From Petrosia ficiformis (lineage: Eukaryota; Porifera; Demospongiae; Haplosclerida; Petrosiidae): a stretch of DNA of 64,000 nt. The translations under genes were made by a program, and so were the position numbers. Where the stretch lies: assembly GCA_947044365.1 (NCBI GenBank), contig OX345649.1:4836905-4900904 (forward strand), read 5' to 3'. Shown piece after piece: positions 27,501-42,500 of this stretch (the first letter of the stretch is position 1; the number at the start of each line of letters is the position of its first letter). Below the pieces are notes generated by a model that was not told the DNA's origin, searched no databases, and saw only the letters and a list, made by a program, of their open reading frames with translations.

Positions 27501-30500
27501 CAGAAATTGTCTGACGTCAACTGTTATTTCCACCTCTGTATATGTATATATATTTTTATGGCCCATAGGGCCATCCCTATGATCACTTTCCATGGGGTTT
27601 AATGTATATATATATATATTTTCTTGTGTCCACTTGCGCGAGTATGCGTTGTATACGTAGTTAAGGAAGTTGCGTCATTCCCGGGGCCTCGGTCAATTAA
27701 TGGGTGTGGCACGTAAAAGAACGTGCACTCGAGACCAGCAGAAAGAAAGCTGCCTGAGCTATGTAGAAACTGGAACTAATAGCTAGCCATTCTGCCTGAA
27801 ATATATTCCTCAAGGTCTTTTAAAAGGTCAGGAGAGTAGATAATCAAAATAATAACTATAATAAGCTGTTGTCTTTCATGGTTGATAAAGTCAGCCATGA
27901 TTACTGAATGCTGAACACCAGAAAGCAGTCATAGGGATACTTTTATCTTCACTTAAATTTGTAAAGCAATCATAGGGATGTTTTTTTTCTCTATATACAC
28001 TTGTTATTTGTATTCTTGTGTCCACTTAAGTGAGTACGAGTTGTATACATAGTTATAGAAGTTGCGTCATTCCAGGGGCTCAGTCAATTAATGGGCATGG
28101 TACGTAATAGAACGCGCGCTTGAGCTCTACAGACCAGCAGGAAGAAAGAAAGAAAGCTGCTTGTAGCTTACATAGAAACTGGAACTAATACATGTAGCTA
28201 TTCTACCTGAAATATATTTCTAAAGTTCTACATTGTATAAGATCTTTTAAAAGGTAAGGAGAGTAGATATCAAAATAATAACTATAATAGGCTGTTGTGT
28301 TTCAGGTTTGAAAACGTCAGCCATGATTACTGAATGCTGGACACCACAAAGCAATCATAGGGATACTCACATATGTACAATGTATATCTTGTTTCAGTGT
28401 ATTTGAGGTACAAAGTACAAATACAAATACTTTTTAAAAGTAATTCCAATACGACTAATACAAATACTGAAGTGCTAGACTCACAAGTCTGGATCATACA
28501 TATATGTGCGATTATTACTGTCATACCTGCACAGAGGGGAATTCCCATTTTTCATTTTGGTAACCTTGTAATGCCTTCAAAACAAAACAAAATAAGAGTA
28601 TTAATTATGAAACATCTTTTTATCAACTCTATATTTGTGTATAAAGATTTGGTTGAGTACATGTATGTGTATTCTAGCCTTGTACACAGGCTCTTAAGAC
28701 AGCAGAGAAAAATACCATGGATTGTGATTAGATGTGCAAAATAACACGTGGTCACTAAATGATGTGTCAGTTTGTAGTACACAGTAACACAGACAAGATC
28801 AGTTTCTGGTTTGTAATGAGATCAGGATATACAAGGTGCTGTACAGAACAAAGATTGCCGGATTGAAACTACCCATACTGTTAAGTGAAACGAAAAATTA
28901 CATTAGTTCCACAGTCACCTGGGAAATTAAATGGCTAATTAGCACATGCAAACAGTTGAATCCAGGCTCTGTTCCTCTGCCTTTTAAAGAGACTGTGTAC
29001 AAGGTTAGATGCTGAAGAATTTGTTTTTCACTAATCACAACAACTTCATTTCAAAATGTTTTCTTCAAAATAATAAGGACCAGACGATTTAATTACTTTA
29101 CAGCAGGGTGGGAAATAAGCCTACAACATCTGGTGAGCAATTCCGTCACCAGTGCTCACCACAGTACAACTAGCATGCATTGTCATGTCAAAATCTGGTG
29201 CTCCTTTAGCTAATTTTGGTGCTCAAATGAGCACTGGAGCACTGTTATTTCCCACTCTGCTTTACAGCAACACTGATGATGAAGATTGCAGTAAAGTATC
29301 AAAACATCTTTTTACTTTTCTTTCAAAATAAAACACGAAGTCATTCTAACTAGTAAATCAGCATATCGTGTTAGGCTGCTAGCATTACACACAACAGACT
29401 CTTTCTTTATCAAAATAACTATTTTATACAAAACCATTTCAATCAAAGGTGCATTATTTGGCCATTTTGAAAGAGGCCGGCAAATTAAATTTAGCATCGA
29501 TCAATCATACGACGTCTTGGATAACATGTGACTTAAAAGGATAGTATAGCATTCTGGTAAGTAGGTCAAGCACTAGAAAATCCCCAAAATTTACCCGAAC
29601 TTGAAAATCCTTAGCAAGAACACTGCATCTGATTAAAAATTATTTTGCACTAACAAAAATTGTTGATTTACGGAAATACAGTCACACACTACTCCTCACC
29701 TCTTCTAACATTTTACAGACCAGTAACCTAAGTGTAGAAGGAGGTACACTGTCTCCTGTATTATCATGTACATTACCAGCAGCCACTCCATATATCTGTA
29801 ATTTATTACAATTAACAAAAAGAATAAATAAATTTTGATGTATAATAAAAATCTGCACCAATAACTATAACTAACTGTAACTGAAAATTGGCCAATAATG
29901 GACACTTTTAGTTAGTTAACTAAAACTAAAAAAAACCCTTTTAGTAAACCTAAAATTTTAGTTAATTATAAGAGAAAACCAACATACTATAAAAGTGGTC
30001 ATTATTGTCATACTAAAACAACACTAGTACTAGATGTAATATCACTTGTAATTGTAATATAATTTATAAATCATATATACACATACCTGATAATAGTCAT
30101 CACAAAGTTTCTTAACTTCCTGATTGAAAGATGACTGCATTACAGCTTTGAGTAAATCAAGAGTCTTTGCTACATTGACTCCAGTTCCACCACGACTGTG
30201 AAATTAGAATGTAATTAAAATGTAATTGAAATGTATTTAGAATGTATGTAATTAGAATGTGTAATTACAATGTAATTGAAATGTAATTGAAATGTATTTT
30301 GAATGTGTGTAATTAGAATGTGTAATTAGAATGTAATTAAAATGTAATTGAAATGTATTTAGAAGGTATGTAATTAGAATGTGTAATTACAATGTAATTG
30401 AAATGTATTTTGAATGTGTGTAATTAGAATGTGTAATTACAATGTAATTTAAATGAAATTGAAATCTATTTAGAATGTGTGTAATTAGAATGTGTAATTA

Positions 30501-33500
30501 CAATGTAATTGAAATGTAATTGAAATGTATTTAGAATAGGGCTGGGAAAAAGGTTTGAATGTTCGAACCTTTGTTCGTTTGCTGCGTAGACTAGTACTCA
30601 TTATAAAGTAATAATCCAGTTTTGGAGGCTTTCTATAGGTAAGAGCCACATTGACAAAAACACGTGCGAAGTTGTTTTGCAACCTTGGTTCCGGCTCTAA
30701 TTTATCAGAAAGTGTAATTAGAATACAATTGGAATGTAATTAGATGTAATTGGAACGCAATTAGAATGTAATCAGAATGTAATTAGAATGCAATTAGATT
30801 GTGCAATTAGAATGTAATTGGAATGTAATTAGATGTAATTGGAACGTAATTAGAATGTAATTAGAATACAATTAGAATGTATTGGAATGTAATTTATACC
30901 ATAAAAGAAAAATTTTCAACCAGACAAAATTTCAGCTTGTTTCTTCAAGCTCAAATTTAATGTTAATTTTCGGCTGTATAAAATTTCGATTATGGGCGTG
31001 GTCAGTAATACCAAACAGACATGACGCTGACGTAAACGTCGTGTCTACGTGTTGTCAGTGTCAAAATAATGTGTAGCTACTCACTATCGCCTATGGTACG
31101 AGGTTATTATGTACATAAAGACATATGGAGTGCTGAGAAAGGAGAGGTCTTATGATGTGTTCGAGAGACGAATAACCACTACGATCCATATGCTTTCTCC
31201 TTCGGTGTAAACATGAGGTACGAACCTCTCTGCTTGGGTCGATTGGATTTGGGGCCATTAGTTGACGATTCTTCGTTTTTTTTCAGGCTTTTCTTCTTCT
31301 TTGGTGTCCACCTTACGAAAGTACTGTAACAGCACCATGTTTTTACCTCGTTCACGAGTAAGCTGCATAAATGCGTGGGAGAGTGGAAGAAACAGGTTAA
31401 AAATTAAATTTCGTCCTCACATCAACTAGTCGAACATTTCTACAGGCCGAATATTTCTACATTTACAGTTTCACAATTAAGAACTAGATTGATTATATTG
31501 TTCATCATGTCATCTAATCAAAGCACTAACTAAACATTGATTTACAGCTGGTCAATTGTTTACTTAGTCCATAGGCTCATCAAAGAAAACAACTGGTTTA
31601 TACATGGTGCATTCAAAACAACACTTTGACACTTCAATTTTAAACCTGTCTTAGAACAGGATCAAGAGATCTTGATTGAAACTAGCTATAATGATTAAAC
31701 TAAACAGTGATAATAATGGCATTCCTAGATATCTGAGAAATTAACAAGAATATGTAAACATTTAAAATGAGGCTTGTTTTCAGTATGGGTATGAGGCTAC
31801 TGTTTACTACTAAGTATGGATATGAATCTATACATGTACATGTAGTTACACCTACCATGTAGCTCTATGATAAGAGTGTGACTATACATGTACATGTAGC
31901 TCTGTGAAAAGGGTGTGACTATACATGTACATGTAGTTATACCTATGATAAGGGTGGGACTATACATGTACATGTAGTTATACTTACCATGAAGCTCTAT
32001 GATAAGGGTGTGACTATACATGTACATGTAGTTATACTTACCATGAAGCTCTATGATAAGGGTGTGACTATACATGTACATGTAGTTATACTTACCATGA
32101 AGCTCTATGATAAGGGTGTGACTATACATGTACATGTAGTTATACTTACCATGAAGCTCTATGATAAGGGTGTGACTATACATGTACATGTAGTTATACT
32201 TACCATGAAGCTCTATGATAAGGGTGTGACTATACATGTACATTTGTACATGTAGTTATACTTACCATGTAGCTCTATGATAAGGGTGCATAGCATACAC
32301 TGCAGCTCTGTGAACATGCCTACAAAAACAAACACACATGCTCATACATAATGTATGGTTGTAAAAGTTGCATATTATATCATGAAACATCAACCAACTA
32401 GGATTCCATTCCCAAAAGCTAAACATAAATTATTTATTTGAGTGAGATGAGGGTTCAGGCATCCATAATATACTGCTGTATGGGTGGACCTGGGTATTGT
32501 TAATATATCATCCATCCCTAGTGAGGGTTTCATATACATGTAAGAGTTTAGGGATATGGGTTCAGGCATCCATAATATACTGCTGTATGGGTGAGGGGTA
32601 TTGTTAATATATCATCCATCCCTAGTGAGGGTTTCATATACATGTAAGAGTTTAGGGATATGGGTTCAGGCATCCATAATATACTGCTGTATGGGTGAGG
32701 GGTATTGTTAAACCAAGTAAGGGATTCATATAAGGTGTTCAATTGACAAGTACTCAATTACTGTTAAAACTACTGTTGAACTACTGTAACGTCGAACTGA
32801 AACTACTTAGTAAATTCACTGTAATGTATGGTGACTGTTTATTGACATATACTGTACATGTAATGATATCAAACAAACCTGTGACGTTTAGGAAAATTAT
32901 GAGAAGACATATCAAGTGGCTACAATGAGAAAAATATATGAGCATGACATATTAGTATAGCACAGTGTAGTACAGTACAGTACAGTACAGAACAGTACAG
33001 TATAGTACAGTACAGTACAGTACAGTACAGTACAGTATATTACAGTACAGTACAGTACAGTACAGTATATTACAGTACAGTACAGTACAGTTACTACAGT
33101 ACAGTACAGTACAGTATATTACAGTACAGTACAGTACAGTAGAGTATAGTACAGTACAGTACAGTACAGTACAGTACAGTACAGTACAGTACAGTACAGT
33201 ACAGTAAAATACAGTACAGTACAGTACAGTACAGTACAGTACACTGAGTACAGTACATAACAGTACAGTATAGTATAGTACAGTAGAGTATAGTACAGTA
33301 GAGTATAGTACAGTACAGTACAGTATAGTACAGTACAGTAGAGTATAGTACAGTACAGTACAGTATAGTACAGTACAGTACAGTACAGTAGAGTATAGTA
33401 CAGTACAGTACAGTACACTGCAGTATATTACAGTACAGTACAGTACAGTACAGTTACTACAGTACAGTATAGTACAGTATATTACAGTACATAACAGTAC

Positions 33501-36500
33501 AGTAGAGTATAGTACAGTAGAGTATAGTACAGTATAGTACAGTATAGTACAGTACAGTAGAGTATAGTACAGTACAGTAGAGTATAGTACAGTACAGTAG
33601 AGTATAGTACAGTACAGTACAGTACAGTACAGTAGAGTAGAGTATAGTTCAGTACAGTACAGTACAGTACAGTACACTATACTATACTAAAGTACAGTAC
33701 AGTACACATACTATAAAGCCATTGCAAGCTCAAGTACATGTACTTTGCATGTATTGTTGTTAAGTCTGATTAGAATTTACTCTCCATGTGAGGCGAGATT
33801 AGCAAAGCAATTAACACATTTAAAGATACTGCTTTGATCCACATTTATACATGTACATGTACATGTAACTAAATGTACATGTACTTAACTACATGTACAT
33901 ATACATGTAGATAAGTAGTTTAATCACTTACAGCTGAAATAGCATTATCAGGTATTTTAACACAAGCAGAAGTGAAGGAGGCTATACCAGAGGGAACAGA
34001 AGTTGGGAGAATGCTCTTGAAATGTCCGACAGGTTTGTCAGGGGAAACACTCTCAGAGCATTCACGACTGCTAGAACCTGTTGACGAAAAACAGATACAA
34101 ATACATAACAAGATAACAGATCCTTATGGGTATTGAAAAAACTGTAAAGGAAATTATAATCACAAGAAATGACATTATTACACCTATTACAATATTAGAT
34201 ATCACTCAAAATTAACTGATATTGATACCAAACTAATGACCGATACCAATCCAATTATCAGTATCAATATTAAAAACTACAGGTACAAGCATCTGTCCAG
34301 AGTGCACAGTGTCGTGGGTTCGAATCCCACCTGAGGCAACTCATTTTCATTTTTTCATTTGCCTCAGGTCTCCGTCTTTCTTTCTTTCTTTCTTTCTTTC
34401 CATCTCGAGTGTTATCATGTATTTTAAATTGTGACACATGTACAAACTATGTACATGTATGTATATATGTACATACATGTATATTATACATACAGTTATA
34501 CATGAATAAATATACTCTGTTACACAAGTGCATTACATACGTAGGGCTGGAACGAAGGTTGCAAAACAACATTTGAAGCTTCGCACGTGTTTTTGTCAAT
34601 GTTCCTCCTACCTTGATTAGCCATAGAAAGTCTCTAAAACTGAATTAGTGCTTTATAATGAGTACTAGTCTTGTTCCTGTTGCTGTTTCTACTTGGATTT
34701 AGCATTGCTGGACTGAGAAATGAGACTGAAGCAGCCAACAACACAGCCTCAACTTTTCTGGAACAAGCCCACATTGTTAACCACACATTCAGATTGCACT
34801 AGTGCAAACATTAAAGTGGGCGTGGCAGTGAAGCTTTGAAGGGAGAAATTTAGCAAATGTGCACCAAATGAACAATGGTTCAAACATTCAAACCTTTCCC
34901 AGCCCTAATACAAATACATGTATGTATGTATGTATGTAGTATGTACATAAATATACCAGGGATGTTGTAATTGTAATTAGTAATTGTAATTAATTACAAT
35001 TAATTACTTTTCCCCAAGTAATTGTAATGGTAGTTGAAATTGAGATATTTTAAGGTGAAGTAATTGGTAATTGTAATTTAAATATTGTAATTGATTTGTT
35101 TGTTATGTGCATACAAGTCAGTTGTGCTCACTGAAAATGTTAATTTTATCACCATGTGATGCTCAATGAAGTGTTTGCTGCCAAATAACTTTGAGAACCT
35201 TGTATTTTTAAAAGTTAATGAACACATGGTCTAGAATTCTACATTGTAAATCGTTTTTTTTTTGTAATTGGAATTAGTAATTGATTACATTTTAAAAGTA
35301 ATGATTGCAATTTTTGCCACTAAAATCAATTAGTAATTGCAATTGTAATCATTACAAGAAATTTCACAAAGTAATTGAGTTGTAATGATTACATTTGCAA
35401 ATGTAATTACAACATCCCTGAAATATACTCAGTTACACAAGTACAATATGTATATAGTGTTTCTGGTATCATAGTGCTTCCACACTCTTTAGTAACATCA
35501 TATACCCCTGATACACTCCTCCACCCTTAGGAAACACTGCGTATGTACAAATGTATTTATACATACGTATATAATCATAATTATGTACATATATATACAT
35601 ACACAGTTACACACATACATGTGTATATAATATCACTTGTTTCTTGCTGGTTAACCACACTAACAAGATCAATGTAAATAAACATGACAAGTAACATAAA
35701 GATCTGTTGTCCAATCAAATCAGCTTACCAAATCTAAATGAATCTGTATTAAAGGATGAACAGACGATGCCACTCGTGGTCAGTTCTGAGTCAGAACCTG
35801 GGTATGGGGATGCTCCGTGTGATTCTATTGGTGATTCTGGTATTAAAGAATCCTTGGATATGTTCACTAGAAAAAAAAAAGAAGTACAGATCAGATATGT
35901 CATTCATATTTCATAACATGTAACTCAATTTGTGAAAACCAGACTTGTAATGTATATCAATTTTAAACAAACACTTACCTGAAAATACTCAGTATTCAAC
36001 CCCTTTTTACAGGAAGCCAAATAATGGTGTATAGGAGGAGCATTGTCTCATCTTCCTGGATACCAAATTTCCAGGGTGTGGAAACATTGAGCCAACTACC
36101 AAACATTTTGACCTATTTTCACTACTCTTGTCCTGCTCCCCATATACTTTGTATACAGTTTAGTTTCAATTTACCAGACATTCGCCAGATTTATTGGACA
36201 ATGTCCTGCTTGACTAGCTGTTTCCACACCACTGTCAAATGTCAAGCCTTTGTGTACTAATGACCAAATAAGGAGTTTTTAAAGATACACATTGTAAGCA
36301 TTTGATATAGTACAAGTGGTGGTTTGGGTCACACATACTGTATTAGTAATCCCAATGAATGGAGTAGACAAAGATGGTATATTTATGAATACAGATTGCA
36401 GAATATTTAAGATATAGTACAGAATACACACTGACAATTTACAATAAAGATAATGTACATGTACATGTGTATAATACAGAATTGGCAACACACTGACAGT

Positions 36501-39500
36501 ATGTAGAAAATGTACATGTACATGTGTATAATACAGAATTGTGACAGTATGTAGAAAATGTACATGTACATGTGTATAATACAGAATTGTCAACACACTG
36601 ACAGTATGTAGAAAATGTACATGTACATGTGTATAATACAGAATTGTCAACACACTGACAATATGTAGTAAAGAGAATGTACATGTACATGTGTATAATA
36701 CAGAATTGTCAACACACTGACAGTATATAGAAAATGTACATGTACATGTGTATAATACAGAATTGTCAACACACTGACAATATGTAGTAAAGAGAATGTA
36801 CATGTACATGTGTATAATACAGAATTGTCAACACACTGACAGTATGTAGAAAATGTACATGTACATGTGTATAATACAGAATTGTCAACACACTGACAAT
36901 ATGTAGTAAAGAGAATGTACATGTACATGTGTATAAATACAGAATTGTAAACAGAGGGGAATATTCCACTAGTGTACAACTTGACTCCCTGTAGCTACAC
37001 TGATATGTATAATTATATATATAATAGGCATCCTGTTACTAATTACACTATCCTGTAACATGTAATTACTATAATTAAAACAAAGAGTAGAGACATTCCA
37101 ACTTTATTCCATATAGCAGCTACATGTATATTGTACATCTACAGCAGATATGCTGTTGTTAAATTGTACATGTACTGGTATTAAGCAAAAAGTAATAAAT
37201 TAAGCCACTAAAAGGATGACAAACTAAATTTAGATAAGGATTCGTAATTGGACTACCCCCTCCAAAGAGACATTTCTCTTCCAACTACAGAAGTTTAAAA
37301 TGTCCCTAAAAGCAATCTCACAGCATAAATATTTCCTGGGAATGAAGGGAGATCTCACATCTCCTGCAACACAGCAAGCAGTCCTATCTTTTCCTATCAT
37401 ATAAAATCTACTAAAATGCAATCTCACAGCATAAACATTTCCTGGGAAGGGAGGGGGATGATCACACCCCTTTATAACAACACAGCATGCACTCTTATCT
37501 TACATTAAAATTCTCTATGAAACCTGATAGGGGAAATAAAACTTCCCATCTTTAGCTATACACAATTTAGGCACAGCATAATATCTGATAAAGGACACTC
37601 CACATTAAGGATATCACCACTTTGTACAAATATAATATACGTATTTGTGTTAAATGATCTCTAAACGAAGTACACAGGACATCTGACACTTCCAAGCAGG
37701 AGTTTTTGGATTTTTTGTTAGGGAGGGGAAAGAATGGATCATGTGAAGCACACTGTGGATTCTGGGGTCACAGAATGCTTATAGCTGAGATGTTGGTACA
37801 CATTGAAATAAATTTGAGGGAAAAATTAAGTTAGGGGGCTATATCTCCCCCTGCCTGTCTGACTCTCAAGGTGTCCTTTATAAAGAGGTTCCACGTTGTT
37901 TTTTTATGGCTCAAAGAACCATTCGGTGATCGCTTTCCAAACTAAATTTAAATATAATGTCAGTGTCACATACATGTATGTGCTGTATATTGTAGTTAAG
38001 GAAGCTGCATCATTCTAGGTCTAACTAATGTCACATACATGTATGTGCTGTATATTGTAGTTAAGGAAGCTGCATCATTCTAGGTCTAACTAATGTCACA
38101 TACATGTATGTGCTGTATATTGTAGTTAAGGAAGCTGCATCATTCTAGGTCTAACTAATGTCACATACATGTATGTGCTGTATATTGTAGTTAAGGAAGC
38201 TGCATCATTCTAGGTCTAACTAATGTCACATACATGTATGTGCTGTATATTGTAGTTAAGGAAGCTGCATCATTCTAGGTCTAACTAATGTCACATACAT
38301 GTATGTGCTGTATATTGTAGTTAAGGAAGCTGCATCATTCTAGGTCTAACTAATGTCACATACATGTATGTGCTGTATATTGTAGTTAAGGAAGCTGCAT
38401 CATTCTAGGTCTAACTAATGTCACATACATGTATGTGCTGTATATCGTAGTTAAGGAAGCTGCATCATTCTAGGTTTAACTAATGTCACATACATGTATG
38501 TGCTGTATATTGTAGTTAAGGAAGCTGCATCATTCTAGGTCTAACTAATGTCACATACATGTATGTGCTGTATATCGTAGTTAAGGAAGCTGCATCATTC
38601 TAGGTTTAACTAATGTCACATACATGTATGTGCTGTATATTGTAGTTAAGGAAGCTGCATCATTCTAGGTCTAACTAATGTCACATACATGTATGTGCTG
38701 TATATTGTAGTTAAGGAAGCTGCATCATTCTAGGTCTAACTAATGTCACATACATGTATGTGCTGTATATTGTAGTTAAGGAAGCTGCATCATTCTAGGT
38801 TTAACTAATGTCACATACATGTATGTGCTGTATATTGTAGTTAAGGAAGCTGCATCATTCTAGGTCTAACTAATGTCACATACATGTATGTGCTGTATAT
38901 TGTAGTTAAGGAAGCTGCATCATTCTAGGTCTAACTAATGTCACATACATGTATGTGCTGTATATCGTAGTTAAGGAAGCTGCATCATTCTAGGTTTAAC
39001 TAATGTCACATACATGTATGTGCTGTATATTGTAGTTAAGGAAGCTGCATCATTCTAGGTCTAACTAATGTCACATACATGTATGTGCTGTATATTGTAG
39101 TTAAGGAAGCTGCATCATTCTAGGTCTAACTAATGTCACATACATGTATGTGCTGTATATCGTAGTTAAGGAAGCTGCATCATTCTAGGTCTAACTAATG
39201 TCACATACATGTATGTGCTGTATATTGTAGTTAAGGAAGCTGCATCATTCTAGGTCTAACTAATGTCACATACATGTATGTGCTGTATATTGTAGTTAAG
39301 GAAGCTGCATCATTCTAGGTCTAACTAATGTCACATACATGTATGTGCTGTATATTGTAGTTAAGGAAGCTGCATCATTCTAGGTCTAACTAATGTCACA
39401 TACATGTATGTGCTGTATATCGTAGTTAAGGAAGCTGCATCATTCTAGGTCTAACTAATGTCACATACATGTATGTGCTGTATATTGTAGTTAAGGAAGC

Positions 39501-42500
39501 TGCATCATTCTAGGTTTAACTAATGTCACATACATGTATGTGCTGTATATCGTAGTTAAGGAAGCTGCATCATTCTAGGTCTAACTAATGTCACATACAT
39601 GTATGTGCTGTATATTGTAGTTAAGGAAGCTGCATCATTCTAGGTCTAACTAATGTCACATACATGTATGTGCTGTATATCGTAGTTAAGGAAGCTGCAT
39701 CATTCTAGGTCTAACTAATGTCACATACATGTATGTGCTGTATATTGTAGTTAAGGAAGCTGCATCATTCTAGGTCTAACTAATGTCACATACATGTATG
39801 TGCTGTATATCGTAGTTAAGGAAGCTGCATCATTCTAGGTCTAACTAATGTCACATACATGTATGTGCTGTATATTGTAGTTAAGGAAGCTGCATCATTC
39901 TAGGTCTAACTAATGTCACATACATGTATGTGCTGTATATCGTAGTTAAGGAAGCTGCATCATTCTAGGTCTAACTAATGTCACATACATGTATGTGCTG
40001 TATATTGTAGTTAAGGAAGCTGCATCATTCTAGGTCTAACTAATGTCACATACATGTATGTGCTGTATATTGTAGTTAAGGAAGCTGCATCATTCTAGGT
40101 CTAACTAATGTCACATACATGTATGTGCTGTATATCGTAGTTAAGGAAGCTGCATCATTCTAGGTCTAACTAATGTCACATACATGTATGTGCTGTATAT
40201 TGTAGTTAAGGAAGCTGCATCATTCTAGGTCTAACTAATGTCACATACATGTATGTGCTGTATATCGTAGTTAAGGAAGCTGCATCATTCTAGGTCTAAC
40301 TAATGTCACATACATGTACATGTATGTGCTGTATATTGTAGTTAAGGAAGCTGCATCATTCTAGGTCTAACTAATGGCTGTTTTAGGTGAAACATATTCC
40401 TCAGGTTCTAAAAGAATATTTAAATAGCAAAAAGACTGGATAATTAAAATAATAAATACTTGTATAATAATAGACTCTTGTGTTTCCGGCATTAGAAAGT
40501 TGATCTGAATGATGACATCAGCAATCTTGTTTAAAAAATTGAGCTACAGTACATTTCAAAAGAAACTTGTGAGTTTTGCGTGATAGCTCGAGTGAGCTGC
40601 TAACGAATGCTAATTGTTTTTGCGCTAAATTCTCTCTCGAGAATGCGTATGCGCATTGAAAATATTGAAAATATTTGCGCGTTAGCGTTTAATTGCGTGT
40701 GGCTCTCTCGTGAACTCGCAAGTTTCTTTTGAGAACCACTTCACTAGTGTTGTTATAGTATGACATTAATGACCACTTTTAGTTATAGTTAACTAAAACA
40801 ACATCAGTACCTGGTTAGTTATTAAGTTAACCTTACATTGATTGTGTACTGTCTGTGGAATGGGATAATCATGTTCTGATTGTGTGTCCATTTCATCATC
40901 TTCATCCTCTGATATCATCTGTTCATTAGCTTGTAGCATGGAGGATGAAATTTCTGGCCTGCGAAACAATTTTAAAATATGTAAGATACAGTGTATATGC
41001 TGAGTGAGGTCTAACATATAAAACATGGTTAAGAGGTGTATATGCTAGACATACCATCTAGAGGTTTATGTGGATATAACCTGAGTCCTGTAGAGTCAAG
41101 GGTACATGTATATCCACATGCATGTACATGTACATGTAAGTCTAGAAAGTCTAATTATAAGGTTATCATGAATGTAAACAAACTTTACACTAAATTACAT
41201 AATACACGGTACTTAGCTACATGTACATGTACATGTACATGTACTTATAACAAAACATTGCTTATAGTAAAGTGTTATGGTTATATTGTGGACACAGTCT
41301 ATTCAAATTACATAATAAGCCATCTAAAAATAAGACAAGAGAATTACAAGCTGCTTTAGCACATCTAAAAGTGTCTCTCTATTTTTAGTGTCTGGAAGAG
41401 GACACTTAATCCATTGGTCTAGATTACATGTGCTGTTGAGTGGACACTTAATCCATTGGTCTAGATTGCATGTGCTGTTGAGTGGACACTTACTCCATTG
41501 GTCTAGATTGCAGGAGCTGTTGAGTGGACACTTAATCCATTGGTCTAGATTGCAGGAGCTGTTGAGTGGACACTTACTCCATTGGTCTAGATTGCATGTG
41601 CTGTTCAGTGGACACTTACTCCATTGGTCTAGATTGCAGGAGCTGTTGAGTGGACACTTAATCCATTGGTCTAGATTGCATGTGCTGTTCAGTGGACACT
41701 TACTCCATTGGTCTAGATTGCATGTGCTGTTAAGTGCTTACATGTAGATATATGTACTTCCCTTCCTTATTAAGAAGCTTGTAGTTTCAAACAGGAAATA
41801 AATAATAGAACAGAAAATGTACACATACTGTATATATGCAAACAGGACCCTCCTGATTGAAATAAGCAGACATCCTGTTGCAATTATTGTATGTGTGTAC
41901 TTCTAAGGGGAGGGCATTTCCCCCTCTCTTGGAAATTTGAAATTTAAGAATCAATATTGCATGGCTGTCATGCCAGCATAGCATATCAAATCATATTAAT
42001 TAGGTATAGCTTTAGTCAGCAAGTGATATATGCAAGCTACAACTACATATGTCATAGAACAAGAGTGACAATATGACATGCATGACAATATGTATAACTC
42101 AGTGTGCAAAAAATGAATGTACAATGTATTTATGTACATGCATGCACAGACTACAGAATATATGTATGTACATGTACATTGTGTATGTACAGAATATGTA
42201 TATGTATATACATGTACATACTGTATTATATGCATACATGTATGTACATGTACATGTATGTAAAGACTATGACATACTGTATTATATGCATACATGTATG
42301 TACATGTATGTACATGTATGTAAAGACTATGATAGGAGCTACACTTTAATAAGGTTATAGTCAAATTTAACTACTTAAGTACTATTTTGTACTGTAATCA
42401 TAGTAATGTGTGAATTTCCTTTACATTTGTATGCGATAGATAGCATTGTACTAAGGTGTAATACATTCGAAGTACAAAGTACTTCACTCACAAAGTATAC

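Noticed and set aside
31797..32243. 148-codon open frame on the minus strand
   Set aside because: A by-product of the 54-bp array (an exact multiple of three). The true DNTTIP1 exon next to it uses another frame.
32952..33677. 241-codon open frame on the minus strand
   Set aside because: It is a translation of the (CAGTA)n array; the peptide is a monotonous YCTVL pattern without start context or splice links.
34314..34330. tRNA gene suggested by a perfect T-arm
   Set aside because: No D-arm, anticodon arm or acceptor stem can be formed with upstream sequence; it is followed by a (CTTT)n tail as in SINEs.
36024..36260. 78-codon plus-strand open frame
   Set aside because: It coincides with a dispersed repeat also present at 24775-25000, where the frame is not conserved.
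37966..40376. CRISPR-like array of regular repeats
   Set aside because: The units are directly contiguous with no unique spacers, and the context is eukaryotic; it is a satellite.
41388..41747. 119-codon open frame with a 14-residue repeat
   Set aside because: It follows the 42-bp tandem repeat; no similarity, promoter or splicing evidence, and it lies antisense within a DNTTIP1 intron.
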